From assembly GCF_954871325.1 (NCBI RefSeq), contig NC_088778.1:33616730-33680729 (forward strand): a stretch of DNA of 64,000 nt, written 5' to 3'. This document shows, in pieces, positions 39,880 to 52,155 of this stretch (positions within the stretch are counted from its first letter, which is position 1; each line of letters starts with the position of its first letter). A program made the position numbers and the translations under genes. This DNA comes from Gordionus sp. m RMFG-2023 (taxonomy: Eukaryota > Nematomorpha > Gordioida > Chordodea > Parachordodidae). The notes beneath the pieces are model-generated. The model saw nothing but the letters and a program-made list of their open reading frames with translations. It had not been told where the DNA came from and made no database searches.

Positions 39880-40195
39880 TGGTCGGGTAAGGTGAGAGGG
39901 TTATAGTTCACCTACAGCGGACCTCTAATCCGCGCTATGTGGTCGCAACGGCAAGATCCAAAGCCCCCGAACGCCCTGTGCGAAAGATTTCAAGGCTGAG
40001 CCGGCCAATCTACGTGGCTCATATTCACGACGTTTTCCTGGCTGGGCCTGACCACTCGTACAAAATTATTTTACGAGCCTGGCCCGAAAACCGTTTTTTT
40101 CAAAAATTTTCAACGGACCGATTTGGACCGGATAAAAAAAATGTTAACTGTCGGGACCTGGTAGTGCCGCCGTCTAGCATGCATATCTGAAATGA
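39880..40195. other. GC-richer island, unexplained
   Basis: Contains gcggacctctaatccgcgc and gagcctggcccgaaaaccg, faintly like the GGCCCG family. Open in the + frame for 83 codons (39939-40190) without recognisable similarity. It could be the body of the tRNA-like element before it. Confidence 0.3.
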
Positions 40196-40875
40196 GCATT
40201 AAAGATTAGTATATAACATGATTAAACATTTAGGATCGGGGGGGGGGGGGCTGGACATAATCTACATTTTTCGCTCGTGCGAGAAAGTGGGTTCCTAATT
40301 TTTAGTACCTGAAGTTCTCCAGAACTCGCAATCTTGGTCATTTAAGTACTATATCCAAATCGGAATGATAGAAATCGGTTATTTGCTTATTCGCAACTCC
40401 TATTGAAAAAAAATTGTCACCTCGATAATTCTTGCTTGCCCCGGGGTTGGTAAGCCCCACCCTTAATGGGAAATAGAGCAGCGAATGACGAAACTGGGAG
40501 ACTCCCCCCACCAATCTCTTGAGCTTTTTTTTTTATTTCCGCTTTCGTGAATCTTGATTGGTTCGTTTATCCACACAGATTTACACTTTAAAATTATATA
40601 CTGAAACAGAAGATTTTGGGTGAAATTTCTTTATCTAAAATATTTTAGGGTTCATTACATCTAAAAAAAAAAAAGAGGTGGGAAAAACTATTAAGCGGTA
40701 AATTTTAACCATCAAGGCCCGAAAGTGACTCAGCACGAGAGAATGTCTGTCCAAGTCAGAACCTAGCTAAGTTTCTAAATAGGGTGTTAGAGTGTCCTGC
40801 TAAAAACCCCGTTTGGTTCGATTTTTCAATGGGGTCCGATTAAGATTTTAGCTAAAAAATAATATTACGTAAGCA

Positions 40876-41153
40876 TCGATGACATATAATAATACCCCTT
40901 GACCCTGACGATGCATTCCATTAAAAGGTGTACATCAATGAAAAACAGCTGGTGGCGCCATTTTGATTAACCGTATCATCATTATTTATTAGAGAATTGC
41001 CTGATCATCGAGATAATAAGGAAGCAAGCAAAGTTATCAATTTTAATAGTTAGTTTATAACATCGAGAATAATTACTACGCGGGTTTCCAAAATGGCGGT
41101 TCCAGCTGATTTGCATTTCGACGACGCTTCCATATGATTTATATCATGAATGG
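40876..41153. mobile_element. MITE-A copy (reverse), right end lost
   Basis: tgacatataataatacccct at the left, then ggcgccattttgattaac, gagaattgcctgatcatcga and caaaatggcggttccagctg. Cut at 41153 by a GGCCCG-family element. Confidence 0.75.
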
Positions 41154-41384
41154 CACGGGCCGGGCCGGGTCGGGCCTTGGAATTTTTTTAGAAATATATC
41201 TAAAATTTATCGATCTTCTGTCAAATTTTTTATGTAAAATAAAAAATAATGTGATTTTAATTTATAGAGAGTAGACGCCATATATAACATTATATAGTTT
41301 ATTTTTGAGTAATTATAAAAATTAATTTATATATTTAAATAAATTCGGGCCTTGGGCTTTAAAAATTAGGCCCGTTGCAAGACT
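41154..41384. mobile_element. GGCCCG-family element
   Basis: gcacgggccgggccgggtcg at the left, ttaggcccgttgcaagac at the right; interior nearly the same as 34740-34960. Confidence 0.6.
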
Positions 41385-42270
41385 TTCCAATAAAAATATT
41401 GCAGATGAAGGATACTCATGGCTAAACGTGTTCTTTTTACCCTTAATAATTGATATTGGAATATATAATGGATTCTAAACATACTTTTTTTTCCCCCTTT
41501 CCCATTTGATCTTAAGATTAGCTTAAAACGCCCTAAAAAGTATAATAAAATTTTTATATTTTTATATAAAATAAAATATTATACATATAAATAATAAATA
41601 AATGACTTTATTTGGACTTATATAATATAATATATATATATATCTTTCTTTCTTTATCAGTTAATTTTTTTGCATTTTTTTTTCTCCCCAGTTTTATAGT
41701 AAATTTTATATAAAATATTAAGTTTATTTTTAATGATATTCATAAAAAACAAACTAAACCAAACAAAAAAAAGTTTTCTATTTTTTTTTTTTGGTAAAAT
41801 ATTAATTTTTGGCATTTTTTTTTTATTTTGAGAGATATTTAATATTTAATATTAATAAATATTAGAAAAATATCGTAATAAAAAAATTTATGTAATTATA
41901 ATAGGAAAAATTGAATATGATTTTTTTATGAATATATATATTTGTGATTTTTTGAAAGTTGAAATATAAGCTGAGAATTTGAGATTAACCAATAACTAAT
42001 CGATAAATAAAATAAATCACTTCCCCCCCCCTTCTTTCTTTTACACTTCATAGTCAATAGAAAAATTAAATTGTAAATATTAAATGTTATAAAAAAGTAA
42101 ATTATTATAATTATTTTTAATATTTTTTTTAATATACTTTAGCTTTGGTTTTTTTTTTGGTTATAATCCGTCAAAACTTGATTTATGAATGGGAAAGGGG
42201 GGGGGGAGGGGAAAAAAAACTTTGCTCATTATATGTCAAAAGAAAAATGTAAGTTATTTATCGGGTAAAC

Positions 42271-42810
42271 TGACGTTGCATTCATTAAAAGTGTAACGTC
42301 AAATGGAAAAAAACAGCTGGGGACGCCATTTTGTTACTCGTATAATTTAAACGAGAGGAGGCTAATTTATTCCTATGCTCTGACGCAAATTTTATCACGG
42401 CCAATGACATATATAATACCTAGACTGACGATTCATGCAAATCAGCTGGAATGCCATCTTGGTTACGAGAGCCTAATTTATTCCTATGCTCTGACGCGAA
42501 TTATATTAAAGTCAATGACATATATAATACCTAGACTGACGATTCATGCAAATCAGCTGGAATGCCATCTTGGTTAAGAGAGCCTAATTTATTCCTATGC
42601 TCTGACTCAAACTTTATTAGAGAATTGCCTTGATCATCGATAATAATAAAGAAGCAGGTTATCAATTTAATAATAGTTTTTTTTAACATGAGAATAATTA
42701 CTATATTTTGGGTAACCAAAATGGCGGGTCCAGCTGATTCGCATTTCGACGACGCTTTCAGAATGCATTATTATGATTAGTATTCGTCAGGTCTAGGGTA
42801 TTATAATATG
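42271..42810. mobile_element. MITE-A compound copy with internal 111-bp tandem duplication
   Basis: Two nearly identical units starting caatgacatatataatacc (42402 and 42513) and carrying ggaatgccatcttggtta and cctatgctctgac, followed by the normal second half ending aatatgtcattg. The left part has a rearranged end (aaactgacgttgcattcatt). Confidence 0.75.
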
Positions 42811-43335
42811 TCATTGGGCGAAGTGTAAATGAATGTAAGCAATATTATATTCATGCCACATCTCGTCTATATATTCAAGGCTTGCAAATTCGAATAATCC
42901 AATTTTACTAACGCTGGATTCGGTTTTTTGGCCAATTTCCGGTTATTTGTAATTGGATACACATTTACATGAATGTTGTCAATCTAACCCTTTCATTCAC
43001 GGTTAGCGCGCATTCGCGGTGGAGCGGAGAATCGCGCTCTCGCGCTTAAATGCCATTGGTCAAAAAATGATAATTCTAATCTGGTTTGTATTTTATTTTA
43101 TAATTTTTTTTTAAAAAAAATGATATTTTTAATTATAAAAACTGGGAAAATAATATTTTTCCATTTTTTTATATATTATATAAACTTTTAGTGTTATTTT
43201 ACTACTAAATAAAATAAAATGTATGTTTTATTTTATATTTGATTTGAAACACATTGCCTTACTTTTGTGTCGCTTTAAAATAAGCGTATAAATTATGAAC
43301 TCCTTTTCCATATTTGTCCCATAGGTACATAGGTA

Positions 43336-43552
43336 GTGTTGTTAAGTTGCTCGTTTTGAGCCGATCATTTAAAACAGCTGACTCAATATTTTAGCCAGAA
43401 AAATATTGTCCTAAGCCTCGAGATTTCGATGATATATGTTCTAGAGACCCCTTCGTTCCTTCAATCAGCAAAATCTACAGGGCTGGAGTAATGTTTTGCA
43501 GGATGAAGTAATGAGTTAGCCGTTTTTAGAAATCGGCGCCAAATGAGCCATT
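43336..43552. mobile_element. MITE-B copy 11 (right end replaced by microsatellite)
   Basis: gtgttgttaagttgctcg after TA; at the far end aaatgagcc runs into (TTTC)n at 43553-43572. Confidence 0.7.
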
Positions 43553-43579
43553 TCTTTCTTTCTTTCTTTCTCACTGGTA

Positions 43580-45660
43580 TATATATATCATGAATTATTA
43601 ATGACTTTAATTATAACCTAACTAACAGACCAAAAAAAAAGAATGTTAACTGTCAGAAAAAAAGGTACTTTTTTTGAAAAAAATGTCGGAGAATTTTACG
43701 CGAAATTTTTTTTTTTTTAAATTTCGGGGGCATAAAAACCGATCTCCGCTACGTGCGAAGGTTGAGCAGTAAATTAACCAATTGGAGGTTCGCGAAGATT
43801 TGGATCCTTTAACCGGAAGGCTTCTTTTAACTCAAAATTTAGGGTTTTAGGGGAATTCTCTAGTTTATTTTAGCGGAAATTGTGATAACAAAAAAAAAAA
43901 GTTCGAAATCGATTTTAGCGGGGGGGGGGGGAATGGGTAAGTCCAAACCTGTACCTACCCAAAAATACCCCGATTTGTTGCCCACAACGGTCACTGTTCG
44001 GTCCTTGTTTACTAAATGTTAACGTTCAAAGTCTCGCGTATAGCCCCCTTTTCTCCCATTCTATATTTTCAAATTTCCCTTTGAAATTTAAAAAAAAAAA
44101 AAAAATTTTACAACTAAAATTATTTAAATTGACTTTAAAATGTTAAGAAATCCGGGCCGAACCTTAAAAAGGAGAAAATTTAAACCCCGGGGTCTAGAGG
44201 TCCGCGCAGACCGACCGATGGAGTTTTGACAAAAGGTGTTCGCTCACCCACAAAATAATTTTGTACGATCAACCTGGCCAGTAATAATATTTTGTGAAAA
44301 AAAAGGGTTTATAAATATTATTTTTTTTCGAAAATTCTTACATGGAGCGTAAGAAGGTCTTGGGACAAGTGGTCCGACCAACCCCATCATTTTTTTGGGC
44401 TTAGGGTAGGGTTGGACCACACTGACCCCTCTCTAATACTCCGTGTACTATTTAAATCATAAATTAAAAGTAGAATTTTGGATAAATTTATTACCTGTTT
44501 CGTGTTCTAGCTTTCAAGAAAAAAAAAACTATTACAAGTTCAAACCCGGTTTCCCGGTTTTTCAGTTCGGGTTCGGTTTTTTATTAAATATTTTTATTTT
44601 TTTTTATCTTCTTACTCGAGATTGGAGATGGAATGAGAAGAGAATGGCCAATTGACACGCATCTGATTCAAATATACCTTTTAAATAAAATAATGTTTTT
44701 CTAATAAAATATTTATAATTCTTGTGATATAAACATTAAATTTTATAATTTTTAAGAAAAAATTTCCTTATTATTTCTCTATTATATTTTATACGAAATT
44801 TATTGTATTATTATGAACCTTCTTCTTATTTATATTATTTTATCATCATCGCGAAATTAATTTTTCCAATAATTTTTTTTTTAAAAAAAAAAATATTTTT
44901 TATTTATTTATTTTTTACGTTTTTCCCACTCCCAACACCTTCAAGCCGAAACGAAATATTTCCTATCTGTCTAATTATCCTCTTTAGAGGCGCTACGCGC
45001 TAAAGAAGGCGGTTCATCTTTTATGTTCCCCCCAGTTATAGCGAGCGGAATATTTTTTTTAAAATTATTTTTATTAAAGGAGCTGAATGTGAATAATAAA
45101 ATAATATTAAAAAAAATTTATTTAATTAAAAATATTAAATAAAAGTAATTAAAATTAATGATATTTTCATAATATTTTTATGATTATTATTATTATTATT
45201 ATTATATTCTAAAAAAATATTTTTTTAAAAAGGTAAGAAATTATAAATTATATAAAAACATATTACAACACAATATAATGTGGCGATAAGGAAAATTATT
45301 TATATTATTTATTTTATATAAAGACATTTTTTTTGTGTGAAAAATAAAAATACCTTTTGTTTACGGAGAACGAAAATGAGACGCTATGGCTATTAAAATT
45401 TTAGAAAATTAAAAATTTTCATTAATCATATCAATTTAAAAATATATAATATGATAATAATTGATAATTATAATATTATTGTATAAATGAGGTACATTTT
45501 TGCGTACCACGATTTGAGTAATTTTAAATTCAAATCAACGCTAATTAATCTAGGTCTTATTGACCGTGCGCTCGTAATTGACATTTTTAAGTTAACCGTC
45601 CCCCCCACCACCCGCTATAACCCCCCTTCCCCAACAAACGTATATGTATAGCTTCAATGT
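43580..45660. other. Repeat-rich intergenic stretch
   Basis: No supported gene. Long homopolymers (G11 at 43920, A runs) and a GC-richer block at 44150-44430 with gggccgaacc and gtctagaggtccgcgcag that may be a degraded GGCCCG-type element. Confidence 0.35.
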
Positions 45661-45664
45661 GTTT

Positions 45665-46560
45665 TTTTTGCTGATTTTACTTAAACCTACTAAATATGGG
45701 GTGGGTGGGGTTATATGGATCCAGAATTTCCCCTGGGAGAGGTGGGTGTGATGGGTAGGAGCCCTATTAGGGGGCCTCCTCCCCCATTCCCAACATTTTA
45801 CCGGAAATGAATTTTCGGCATGTTTTGGATAGTGTTGTTAAACGGCTCGTTTAGAGATCTATCTTTTTTTAAAAACGGCTAAGTCGATATTTTAGCCAGA
45901 TGAAATATTGCCTAAGCATCGAGCTTTCGTCAATATATGTGTTCTAGATCTCTGTTCCTTCTACGAGCAAAATCTTCAGGGGCTGGCGTAGTATTATTCC
46001 GGATGAAATATTGAGTTATAGCCGTTTTTTAGAAAAAATCGGCTCAAAACGAGCCGTTTAACAACGCCAGTTTTAGAATACCTTATCTTTACGAATTGAA
46101 AAGACACATTTTGCCGTTTTTAACCTCTCGAAGTCATTTTATAATTAATATATATATATATAAATATAAATTATGGGGAAAAAAAGTTAAACGTAAAATT
46201 TATATTAAGTTTTTAAAGTTTCAATAGCAAAAATTATTCCGGAATTCCATACGGTTAAAATTCGATTTTTTTTAAAAAAATTTTTAATAAAAATACGCGC
46301 TTCAAAAAGTTGAAAAAATTTTTTAGCATATTTCCGGAAAAAAAACACATTTGGCGCTAGTAATATCGCTACATAAATTTTTAAATAAGTGTACCTAATG
46401 ACCCCTCTAATAGAATTTATAGGGATTAGGCTGGGGGGGGGGAGGCTCCTAATAGGACTCCAACCTCTCACTCCCCTAGGAAAATTCTGGGTGCCTATAT
46501 TAGCCCCCCCCCTCACCCTCCACCCCATATTTAAGTAGGTAAAATCAGCAAAATTTATAT
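45665..46560. mobile_element. Element with about 115-bp inverted ends, about 0.9 kb
   Basis: Left arm gctgattttacttaaaccta, atatggggtgggtgggg and a ggagccctattagggggcc block; the right arm is its complement (tttaagtaggtaaaatcagc, caccccatat, ggctcctaataggactcc). One MITE-B copy lies between the arms. No transposase frame. The 172-codon minus frame at 46205-46723 crosses the right arm and is not credible as a gene. Confidence 0.6.
45832..46067. mobile_element. MITE-B copy 12, inside the 0.9 kb element
   Basis: gtgttgttaaacggctcg to cgagccgtttaacaacgc: one of the best-kept copies. Confidence 0.85.
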
Positions 46561-47360
46561 TTTCGAAATGGTAAAAAAATATACAGATTTTAATATGATT
46601 ACAATTTACGTTTAAATAAATAAATGACGAAATTGGATATAGGTTCATCCTACCCCGCCCCTTTGTCAAATTTTTTTTGGAAGAAACAATTTTTGGGGGC
46701 ATAGTGGGCATTCGTAACCACAATCGGCAAAATTTTTTTTTTTTTTAAAAAGTGGAAGATTTTAATGGAGAAATTAATGGATCGGAAAAGGAAAGAAACT
46801 TTTTTTTAAAAAAAACTTGTTTTCTCTCTCTTAGCTTTCCATCACACAAAGTTTTCCATGTGGAATTAACATGCAACCCCTTAATATTTTTTTATATATT
46901 TCTAAATCAGGAAATATTATTTGGCATCTGATTCTAATTATAAAATATTTTATGAAAACAAGGAAAATAAAAATCATATTTTTTTCATAATTTTAATTTA
47001 AAATATGTACATTTATTCACGTTTTCTTCTATATTATCCCTTACTACACGAAAAAAAAATATATGAAAGAAATTATATAAAAAGGAAAGGTGTGGGTGGG
47101 GCTGGGGGTCCATTTCCTGATGTTGAATTATATCTTTATTTAAGCCGATCCTCCTATACCAAAATGAATGCGAATCATAACACACAAAAGAACAACATTT
47201 GAACAAATTTCAAGATCCTTAGCAAGTTCTCAAAGAAAAACCTTAATTTTTTGTGCCTGCCGAAATATCTTTTCTAGCGATAATTTTTTTTTAGGAAGTC
47301 ACGTCTGCAAGAAGAACTAACCTTTTTATGAGCCTTGGAGAAGGATAGATGAGCATTCCA

Positions 47361-47543
47361 AGTGTTGTTAAACGGCTCGGAGAACTCAATATTTTAGCCA
47401 GAAAAAGTATCGCCTAAGCCTCGAAATTTCGCTAATAGATGTCCAGACCTTCGTTCCTTCCCATGTAAAAAATCTTCAGTGCTGGCGTAATCATTTTTCT
47501 GGATAAAATAATGAGTTAGCCAAAACGAGCCATGTAACAAGTC
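47361..47543. mobile_element. MITE-B copy 13
   Basis: agtgttgttaaacggctcgg to aacgagccatgtaacaag; interior cctcgaaatttcgctaatag. Confidence 0.75.
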
Positions 47544-47946
47544 TAATTTTCCTACAATATAATTCCATATTTAATCCTAAAAAAAAAATCCTTTTATCTT
47601 CAGCCTTTTTTTTCTTTCTTTCTCGAAAAAGTAATTTAAATGGAAAAATTAAGTAATTAGATTCATTTTTTACAATTTTTCACAAAAAAAAACCTTTCTT
47701 AAATTCCTTAGCAAAAATTTTTATAACTCGTCCCAACCTATTAAAATAAATCATTATAATACACAACACAAAAATGTTAAAAACATATGATTTTTTTAAT
47801 TTTGCTTTTTATAGTGGATGTAGGTAGAAAAGAGGATGGTATAATAATTCTCATATAAAAAAATAAATAAATGAAATGATTTTTTAAAAAAATAAATAAA
47901 AAGTAATAAAGAAGAGAAGAAAAAAAAACTGAAATTAAATGAAATC

Positions 47947-47985
47947 AAATCAAAAAGAAAAGAAAAGAAAAGAAAAGAAAAAGAA
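47947..47985. repeat. (GAAAA)n run
   Basis: Short purine microsatellite aaaagaaaagaaaag. Confidence 0.85.
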
Positions 47986-48249
47986 TTTATTTTTTGATCA
48001 TTTTTGACGGAGATAAAATAGCCCATAAATTTACGGAAAACTCGGGAGCGTAACAATTTTTAAGGCACCGTCTGATTATTTCAGTTTCTATGATCCGTCT
48101 CCCGCGAACCTAGACTGAGATGCGATTCAGGTCCGCGGATCTCGGATATATTATTTGAAATGTAATTTATATTGATATAACTGATTATTTAGATTTGACA
48201 AAATCAAGACCCACGTGATTACGTCTAGCCAATAAAAATATTTTTGACA

Positions 48250-48410
48250 CACAGTTGTTGTTTAAAAAACTCTATTTGGGTCGATTTTAAAATTTTAGCT
48301 AAAATGTCATTGTTGTTCAAGATTTGGCAAGTAAGACCCCAGACCTTTCTACCCCATCTATGAGCGAAATCGCCAGGGTTACACAATTTTATCCGGGTTA
48401 TAAAAGTTGA
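48250..48410. repeat. Divergent MITE-B-like copy
   Basis: gttgttgtttaaaaaactc, gggtcgattttaaaatttta, then caagatttggcaagtaag and atctatgagcgaaatcgcc. Same subfamily as the copy at 9725-9890. Confidence 0.45.
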
Positions 48411-48495
48411 CAGGCACCTTTCTATCTTCTATAAGACTTAAAAGTAAAAAATATATTAATTTTAAGTTTAATTAACTTTTTTTATTTTCATATAG

Positions 48496-48685
48496 GTCAC
48501 CGGTTATTGGTTAAAATCAAAAAGTATCGAGCTATACTTACAGATACCGTTACTCTTATAAACTCTTATACGATTATATTTTTTTGTCGTTACATTTCAT
48601 TAAAAAAAAGCTACTTTATTAGTCATTTATCTGATGGCAATGTCTCATTTGTATCAAGCGCTTCTGTAGAAGATTTTTCTTGGTT
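48496..48685 (+). CDS. Putative exon, unrecognised (weak uL18m-like look)
   Basis: Acceptor tttcatatag ends at 48495; the frame reads HRLLVKIKKYRAILTDTVT, then ISLKKSYFISHLSDGNVSF and VSSASVEDFSW, and can end at a donor TATA|GTTAGG. The order basic strand, Asp-Gly turn, SSAS strand recalls the uL18 ribosomal protein fold (human MRPL18 NGKVVVSASTREWA), but the match is weak and made from memory. No neighbouring exon found. Confidence 0.3.
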
Positions 48686-49463
48686 CTATAGTTAGGATTG
48701 TTTTGGGGAAAAAATCCCTATATGAATTATATTTCTTTTACTTAATTGACCCTACCATATATTTATTATACTAGTTTTCTCACTCATTTTGATATAAATA
48801 ATTTATTAAAATTTTTGATATATCATTATCCTCTTGAAATAATATCGTAATTAATTAATTATTTATGTTATATAAAGGTATAAATAATTAAAAAGTGAGT
48901 TTTTTTTCATCAACTTTTCAAAAATATTCATTAAATATACATCTTATCTTATCTTAAACTTATTCTTTTCATATGTGTGTATATATAATAAAATATTTAA
49001 TTTCCTCAATTTTTATATAATATTTTTATTAGTTATGTCAAAAAAAAAATACATTATTTTTTTTATGTCAAACTCCTTTAAAATACAATAAAAATGTAAT
49101 TAAAGGCTTATTGTAATAATAGCGTTTTAGCTTGGAAACTAAATGTCTTTAATAAAATTGGGGGAATGATAATGTTTTAAATTTGGATTTCTATAATTTC
49201 CGTTTTGAGTGAAAAAAATTTTCTAGGTTTGTTGCTGAAAAGCCCCTAGTTTTACTCACTATATTTGACCCCCCCCCCCCCCCCATTATATAGAAAATGA
49301 AATTCCTATAATAAAAAATATCTAATTGTTTATAATTTAGAAATATATTTGTTTTCTTTTTTTCCTTTAAATATTTATTTCTATGAAAAATTGAGTACTT
49401 TTAAAGATTGTCGAGAAACATGGAAATGCAAGTTATGTCCCAACTACAGAAATAATTTCCTCC

Positions 49464-49541
49464 TCAAAGCTCAAAAGGTTCAGTAATTAAATTTAAGTCA
49501 TCAGGCTCTCCAAAACCATCTTCTAAAAATAAATTGTCTAG
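49464..49541 (-). CDS. Coding-like 3' end, unrecognised
   Basis: Frame LDNLFLEDGFGEPDDLNLIT then EPFEL and TGA, with a good acceptor-like atttatttttag inside. Acidic, balanced composition. Possibly the last exon of the minus-strand series at 49.9-50.14 kb. Confidence 0.28.
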   Translation of the reverse strand, partial: LDNLFLEDGFGEPDDLNLITEPFEL

Positions 49542-49542
49542 T

Positions 49543-49642
49543 TTCTATGTGGCACTCTAAGGCTGTAGAGCCGCCGAATACTGCTTCGCCTGTCAAACTC
49601 TGTATGGAGTGTAATCCACGCTTCCTTAGAGTTCCGCCAATT
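49543..49642. other. Imperfect palindrome in a GC-richer island
   Basis: ACTCTAAGG (49554) pairs perfectly with CCTTAGAGT (49624) around about 60 nt. The minus strand is open here (reads RKRGLHSIQSLTGEAVFGGS). It could be coding, structured RNA or a foldback. Confidence 0.3.
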
Positions 49643-49911
49643 TGTAACATTTTATTCATAAAATGAGGATAAATTGAGTATCAGTTGTCAGTTAAGTCAT
49701 TTGCATCAGAGGCGTTGTTAATTTATCTTAAATTATATTTCTGTCCTGAAACTTTCGGGGACCTTGAGTATTCCCTGAGTTTACGAATGCATAAATTTCA
49801 ATTTAACCCGTCAATCAACTAATTAATTGCCAATTAAACAGTTTTTGAAAAGTTGAATTCACTTTAATTAGAGAGATTTGGTTTGTTATAGATTATGAGA
49901 TTTTTCTGTAA

Positions 49912-50028
49912 TCAATTCAAATATATTTGGGAGTTGCAATATTTGGGAAATTCGACACCAATAATCAGGCCACTTCCAAATTCGAATTGCCAATCAGTGT
50001 CAATTTCAAGTTTTAACAGGAAGGACAT
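49912..50028 (-). CDS. Coding-like frame, unrecognised (second of two)
   Basis: ATG to TGA, 38 codons, including KLEIDTDWQFEFGSGLIIG and VEFPKYC. It overlaps the end of the 50006-50137 frame in another phase. The two read like one protein interrupted by a single-base shift near an A4 run, or like adjacent exons. Confidence 0.3.
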   Translation of the reverse strand: MSFLLKLEIDTDWQFEFGSGLIIGVEFPKYCNSQIYLN

Positions 50029-50137
50029 CAATCACGAGTTGAGAAAAAACTAGATATCCAAACGTGTTTCTAAAAAAGTTACTATAAGACATTTTAAGTA
50101 AGAAGATTGGTATACATTCGGAATCAAAGATGGCCAT
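50006..50137 (-). CDS. Coding-like frame, unrecognised (first of two)
   Basis: Starts at a Kozak-like caaaATGGCC and reads MAIFDSECIPIFLLKMSYSN, ending VLPVKT, 43 codons. No family recognised. Confidence 0.3.
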   Translation of the reverse strand: MAIFDSECIPIFLLKMSYSNFFRNTFGYLVFSQLVIDVLPVKT

Positions 50138-50428
50138 TTTGAAATTTTGTCATATTTTATATTTCAATTTTTTTTTTAGTTAATAATTAAGAAACAGATT
50201 AATTTAAATATTTTTTTTTCAACTATTAAATTTGTATATTAGGGGAAAATAATTAAATTAAAGCTAATAATTCTTCTAAAAATATCAGATACTATTCCTT
50301 AAAAAAAAATATACCTTTAAAAATAATTGCAATTGTTCATGACGATTATTGAAACTTCTTAAAACGCACGGCCCATTGGATAGATGAAAACTTGTTGCCA
50401 TTACAGCTGATTTTCGGGGTATATATTT

Positions 50429-51570
50429 GTGCTAATAAGTTATTTTTGGAATATTAGTAAACTTAATTCAGAATCCTCCCATGATATAATTTGGAACGTC
50501 TTAAACTTTAAAACCATTCCTTTGATGGGTGAACTCTTATTTTTGTCTTATTTTAACCGGAAATGGTTTTATATATCGAATTGGTTTATAAGTTCAGGGC
50601 GAAACTTTCTGAAATTTATTGGGCATAGTATTCTAGCGATCATCCAGCCCGAACTGAAATTATTTTTTTTAGGCCCTTGCTCTTTAAGGTATTTTATTTA
50701 CATGGTTGGAAATTCATTTTGGGTAAAATCAGATTTCCCAGGTTTGATGCTGAAAGATTTTAAATCCCTAATATAGGATTCTGGATTGGTCCATGATAAA
50801 TTTAACCACGTATAAGGTACCGTTCTTTAGCAATGTATTAAAAAATGCAAGTGCTTTCCTTATTGGATTTAATAAAATTTTCTTCTCCTTTTTTTTGATT
50901 GATTACAAAATGCTTTTAAAAACAAAATGATTGTCCAATAAAAAATCAGCTTTGTGCATTATTTAAAATATATTTTTTTTTTAAAAAAAAAAAATGTTTA
51001 ACGATAATTGAAATCAAAAAAAAAATAAAAAAATAAAAAAATAAGATTAAATGAAATTTATTAGTCATAAAATAATTTTATTTTGATGTAAAATTTTAAA
51101 ATAGAAAAAGTCAGAAATTTTGACATTTATCATAAAATATTTATGTGGGATGAGGAAGGGCGGTTTATTATGCATTTTACCTAATTAGTCAGTTAATTAT
51201 TAATCTAAAAAAAATACTTTTCTTTTCTCTTTTTTTTATAATTCTATTTTTTTTAATCAAATTCTTGAATTTAATTCATAAATAATTTAAAACAATTATT
51301 TTTTTTTATTTAAAAATATTCAATAAATGAAAATCTAACTAAATTAAAAATTATAAATAGAACTATGTATTCACAATTCTTTGAGTGGAAAATTAAAAAA
51401 AAATTAATTAGGGATTTTAATGTTACAGATCAATCATTTTATAAATATAATATATTTAACATGAATAAAATTAATTTTTTTTAATTTTTAAAATCCAAAA
51501 TATTAATAATAATGAAAAATTAAAATATATCATTGACTTTCTTTAAATTTATTATTCTCATTTTTTTTAT
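50429..51570. other. AT-rich stretch with dispersed-repeat pieces
   Basis: The 115-codon + frame at 50429-50776 shares caggtttgatgctgaaa with 49218-49236 (taggtttgttgctgaaa), so it is probably repeat. No gene supported. Confidence 0.35.
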
Positions 51571-51578
51571 AGGATTAA

Positions 51579-51712
51579 AGAGAAGAGAAGAAGAAGAAGA
51601 AGAAGAAGAAGAGAAGAAGAAAGAAGAAGAGAGAAGAAGAGAAGAAGAAGAAGAAGAAGAAGAGAAGAGAAGAGAAGAGAAGAGAAGAAGAAGAGAAGAG
51701 AAGAGAAGAGAA
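51579..51712. repeat. (GAAGA)n purine microsatellite
   Basis: Mixed gaa and gaaga units, about 130 bp. Confidence 0.93.
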
Positions 51713-51832
51713 TTGAGTGAAATTAAAAATTACAACCCAATTTCCATTTAATCGGTTAAACTTAAAAAGTTTAAAGTATCGAATATAAAGAATATTTATT
51801 TATATAATATTTCAAAAAAGTAAAATTAAGAA

Positions 51833-52012
51833 AGAAAAGAAAGAAAGAATAAAAAGAAAGAAAGAATAAAAAGAAAGAAAGAATAAAAAGAAAGAAAGAA
51901 TAAAAAGAAAGAAAGAATAAAAAGAAAGAAAGAATAAAAAGAAAGAAAGAATAAAAAGAAAGAAAGAATAAAAAGAAAGAAAGAATAAAAAGAAAGAAAG
52001 AAAGAATGAAAA
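51833..52012. repeat. 17-bp tandem array (gaataaaaagaaagaaa)
   Basis: About ten near-identical 17-bp units. Confidence 0.93.
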
Positions 52013-52155
52013 TAAATAAATAAATTGTATGCGTGGTCGGAATAGGATAGATTAGATTTTACAAACTAGAATAAAAAAAATATAAAAAGTAATATTCCAT
52101 ATTATCGGGACAAATCTTGACCGATCTTAGGGTTAGGGGGGGGGAGGGTCAAAGT

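Noticed and set aside
46205-46723. 172-codon minus frame
   Set aside because: It crosses an inverted-repeat arm and poly-G/C runs; composition follows the repeat.
50429-50776. 115-codon + frame
   Set aside because: Parts recur near 49.2 kb, the composition is AT-driven, and no family is recognisable.
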